In this document: positions 61,844 through 64,000 of the stretch, piece after piece | How the letters are laid out: each line of letters begins with the position of its first letter | How positions within the stretch are numbered: position 1 is the first letter of the stretch | NCBI GenBank assembly: GCA_030015575.1 | Contig: CM057342.1 | Location: 623,253,348 to 623,317,347 of the forward strand | DNA from: Agapanthus africanus | Lineage: Eukaryota; Streptophyta; Magnoliopsida; Asparagales; Amaryllidaceae | DNA: 64,000 bases | Direction: 5' to 3' | Made by a program: the position numbers and the translations under genes | The notes under the pieces: generated by a model | Databases searched by the model: none | What the model saw: the letters and a program-made list of their open reading frames with translations, nothing else | What the model was told of the DNA's origin: nothing

Positions 61844-62343
61844 AGCATAGGGCAAAAATCCATATCGGGAGTTTCTAAAGAAACTGAAACTTGCTAGTAT
61901 TGCATACCATTTGGAGTGTGATAATTTTGGTAGGATTCCTTCAGTTTTATCACACGATGATATTTGGATCCCGATCCTACTGTGAGTATATGCTACTCCT
62001 CGGGAGATTTTTTCACTTAACAATCAATACTATAAACCAAGTAGGTGACTAGAAAGGTGTCAGCTGGGCTACGCCCACAGGGAAAAGAGGTTATTTAATT
62101 AAGGAACTTCGCGAAAGCATCGTAAAACCTTCCTCGAAATACCGACATTGGCCTGGCTGAACGGTTAAGCAAGTATTGTACAGTGAGATCAATCCCGACT
62201 AGTTCTTCATTTATGGTTTGAGGAAGGATTCGAGAAACAGTGGGAGCCATCCTGTTTAGACAAATTAAAAACCACTCTAAACTTGCAAGAGCATCATGCT
62301 AAAGTTTTTCTTCTATCCCTCATAATTAGAGCAACCGAACATC

Positions 62344-63470
62344 ATGACAGGCCTTAAGTTACTATTAGATAAAAATATATTGATAGGGCCAAACTATAAA
62401 GATTGGTTCAGGAATGTTAAAATGGCAATCACTTATGACAAGTTAGGGTATCTCCTTACCACTAAGGCCCCGCCGTCCCAGGTCCAGAATCCAGCGTCGC
62501 GGATAAGGAAATCCGTAAGACCTGGGAGATTGACTGCGCGAAGGCCAAGTGCCTCGTGCTTGCCTCTATGGATAATGAACATCAGAGGAGGCACGAGAAT
62601 ATGGACCTTGAATCTATATTTCTCCATACTAAGGAACTATATAGAGAGCAATCTCGTATCGCCAGATACGAAACCTCGAAAAAACTGTTTCAAGCGAGGT
62701 TGGCCGTCGGATCATCTGTAGGGGAACACGTCCTGAAAATGATTGGCTACATTGATGACCTCGCGGACCTCGGGACCACGTTAGAGAATGTGCTGTACAC
62801 TGATTTGATTCTCCAGTCCCTTCCTTCCACCTACGCCCAGTTTATCCTGAATTTCAACATGCAAAGAAAAAAAGTTGAACTTCCGGAACTCCTCAACATG
62901 TTGAGGAGTGCAGAGGGCACCCTACAGAAAGTCAGAGAAACACCCGCTTTGTTTGTTGGAGGAACTTCCTCTTCTAGGTCCAAGGCGAAAGCCAAAGGAA
63001 AGAAGAAGAAGGCCTCCACCAAACCAAGGGGCGGTGTCAGTAAGGTGGAAGCTAAGGGAAAAGCAAAGGTAGCGGGACAGACTGTGGGAAAGGAAGAATG
63101 CTTTTATTGTCACAAGAAAGGACATTGGAAGAAAGATTGCAGGGCTTGGAAGGCCAAGAACCAGGACCCGAAGCAAGTTGTGGCTTCGGCTTCAGGTGTG
63201 TATGTTATTGAAAACTGTCTGTCAATCAACTCTACTTCCTGGGTATTGGATACCGGATCAGGATCTCATATCTGTAATTCTTTGCAGGCACTGAGAAGGC
63301 GTAGAGTTTTGAAGGCAGGTGATATGACCCTCAGATTTGCAAACGGAGCATGTATAGATGCTGAGTCCGTCGGGGACTATCACTTAGGATTGACAGATGG
63401 ACATTTTTTGGTTTTGCGCAACTGTTATTTTGTACCCAGTTCGACTATAATATCATATCTATATCTTTAA
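62344..63470 (+). pseudogene. Copia-3 gag and protease region
   Basis: It starts ATG-ACA-GGC (MTGLKLLLDKNI), as in Copia-2. The gag middle is well kept (HTKELYREQSRIARYETSKK near 62625). The zinc knuckle CFYCHKKGHWKKDC, of the CX2CX4HX4C type, is complete at 63099-63140. The protease motif WVLDTGSGSHIC follows, with DTGS at 63249-63260. The Lys/Arg-rich stretch before the zinc knuckle is typical for nucleic-acid binding. It is broken, though less decayed than Copia-1. Confidence 0.88.
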
Positions 63471-63479
63471 TGTCTAAAG

Positions 63480-64000
63480 AAGGTTATGATTTTGCATTTG
63501 TAAGCAAATGTTGTAAATATTCACCTTAATCATGTTTTGATTGGGTCGGGTACATTAAGCAACGGAATATACGTATTAAACCAACCGTAAATTTTCAATA
63601 TCCAGAATACACACAAAAGAAAGTCTCCAGAATTAAATCTTGCTTTCATATGGCATTGTAGACTGGGTCACATCAATGAAACACGATTGACTAAATTACA
63701 TAAAGAGGGATATTTGGATCCGTTCAAATATCAGTCTTATGCAACTTGTCAATCTTGTCTCATGGGAAAGATGACAAAAACTCCGTTCACTGGACACGGA
63801 GTAAGAGCAAGCGAGCTCTTGGGACTCATACACAGCGATGTATGTGGTCCAATGTCTACACATGCGCGAAGTGGTTATTCTTACTTCATTACTTTTACGG
63901 ATGATTTTTCAAGGTATGGACATGTCTTCTTAATGAAGTATAAATTTGAAGCCTTTGAATAATTCCAGGAATACAAGAATGAAGTAGAAAAACAAACAGG
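63480..64000 (+). pseudogene. Copia-3 protease end and integrase start, cut by the window
   Basis: The pre-integrase domain shows WHCRLGH near 63652 and CQSC at 63747-63758. The integrase core starts with IHSDVCGP (first Asp near 63837) and FTDDFSRYG near 63895-63921. The window ends before the remaining catalytic residues. Colinear with Copia-2 13150-13690. Broken. Confidence 0.85.

Larger units (their letters stand above)
60279..62343 (+). other. Leader of Copia-3, non-coding
   Basis: About 2.06 kb, colinear with the Copia-2 leader. It holds the hairpin at 60441-60549, the AGCCGGGGATGTGAGATGAG block near 60823 shared with Copia-4, stem-loops at 61634-61843 and the conserved pre-gag block at 62040-62290. 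Confidence 0.8.
58249..64000 (+). mobile_element. Copia-3: Ty1/Copia element cut by the right window edge
   Basis: 5' LTR 58249-60264, primer site 60266-60278, leader to 62343, then gag, protease and the start of integrase up to the window end. Same family as Copia-2. It inserted into the R0 leader about 110 bases after the R0 primer site. The visible coding part is largely recognisable but broken, with about three breaks. The 3' half and the second LTR are outside the window, so age and target duplication cannot be read. Confidence 0.92.

Noticed and set aside
1-64000. DNA transposons, LINEs, SINEs or Helitrons
   Set aside because: No terminal inverted repeats with transposase, no LINE-type RT, no poly-A tailed short element and no Helitron ends were recognised. 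Small non-autonomous elements could still be missed by eye.

Overview
The window is repeat DNA from a plant nuclear genome. I recognise no host gene, rRNA, tRNA gene, CRISPR array or bacterial-type operon. The case for a plant rests on the elements. They are Ty1/Copia retrotransposons with a GAG pre-integrase/integrase/RT/RNase H order. There is also a Ty3/Gypsy chromovirus with very long LTRs. All are primed by a sequence complementary to the 3' end of initiator methionine tRNA (TGGTATCAGAGC). One internally non-coding element has the proportions of a plant LARD (large retrotransposon derivative). The species cannot be told from this.

The layout is a set of insertions within insertions. The outermost layer is an old Gypsy LTR-plus-leader remnant (R0, 57480-58248). 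It is bordered on the left by Copia-1 (3833-7264 and 55863-57479) and on the right by Copia-3 (58249 to the right edge). Copia-4 (1-3832, minus strand, running off the left edge) abuts or sits inside the left LTR piece of Copia-1. The right LTR of Copia-1 is split by a 48.6-kb insertion, chromovirus G1 (7265-55862). G1 carries two insertions of its own: Copia-2 (8101-17857) in its 5' LTR, and a 27-kb LARD array (23228-50282, minus strand) in its RNase H region. Each of the three inner insertions has a 5-bp target duplication that can be read directly (perfect for the LARD, one mismatch for Copia-2 and G1). For two of them a related uninterrupted copy of the target lies elsewhere in the window.

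The most unusual object is the LARD array: four LTRs of about 4.5 kb alternating with three internal regions of exactly 2981 bp, all in one orientation, the whole flanked by a single perfect duplication (GTTTA). Its primer site, polypurine tract, LTR ends and early leader match those of G1. G1 is therefore a degraded member of the family whose proteins could once have served the LARD, and the LARD has landed in the coding region of its own relative.

The non-coding parts hold several candidate structures. In the Copia leaders there is a GC-rich hairpin about 150-165 nt after the primer site in three elements, with different sequence but kept pairing. There is also a stem at the LTR end with a covarying base pair, and stem-loops that repeat one loop motif. 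In the Gypsy/LARD family there is a palindromic block found seven times at a nearly fixed distance from the LTR end, an array of tiny GTGC/GCAC hairpins in every LARD internal region, and a G-quadruplex-type motif in every LARD LTR. All elements whose coding regions are visible are broken fossils.
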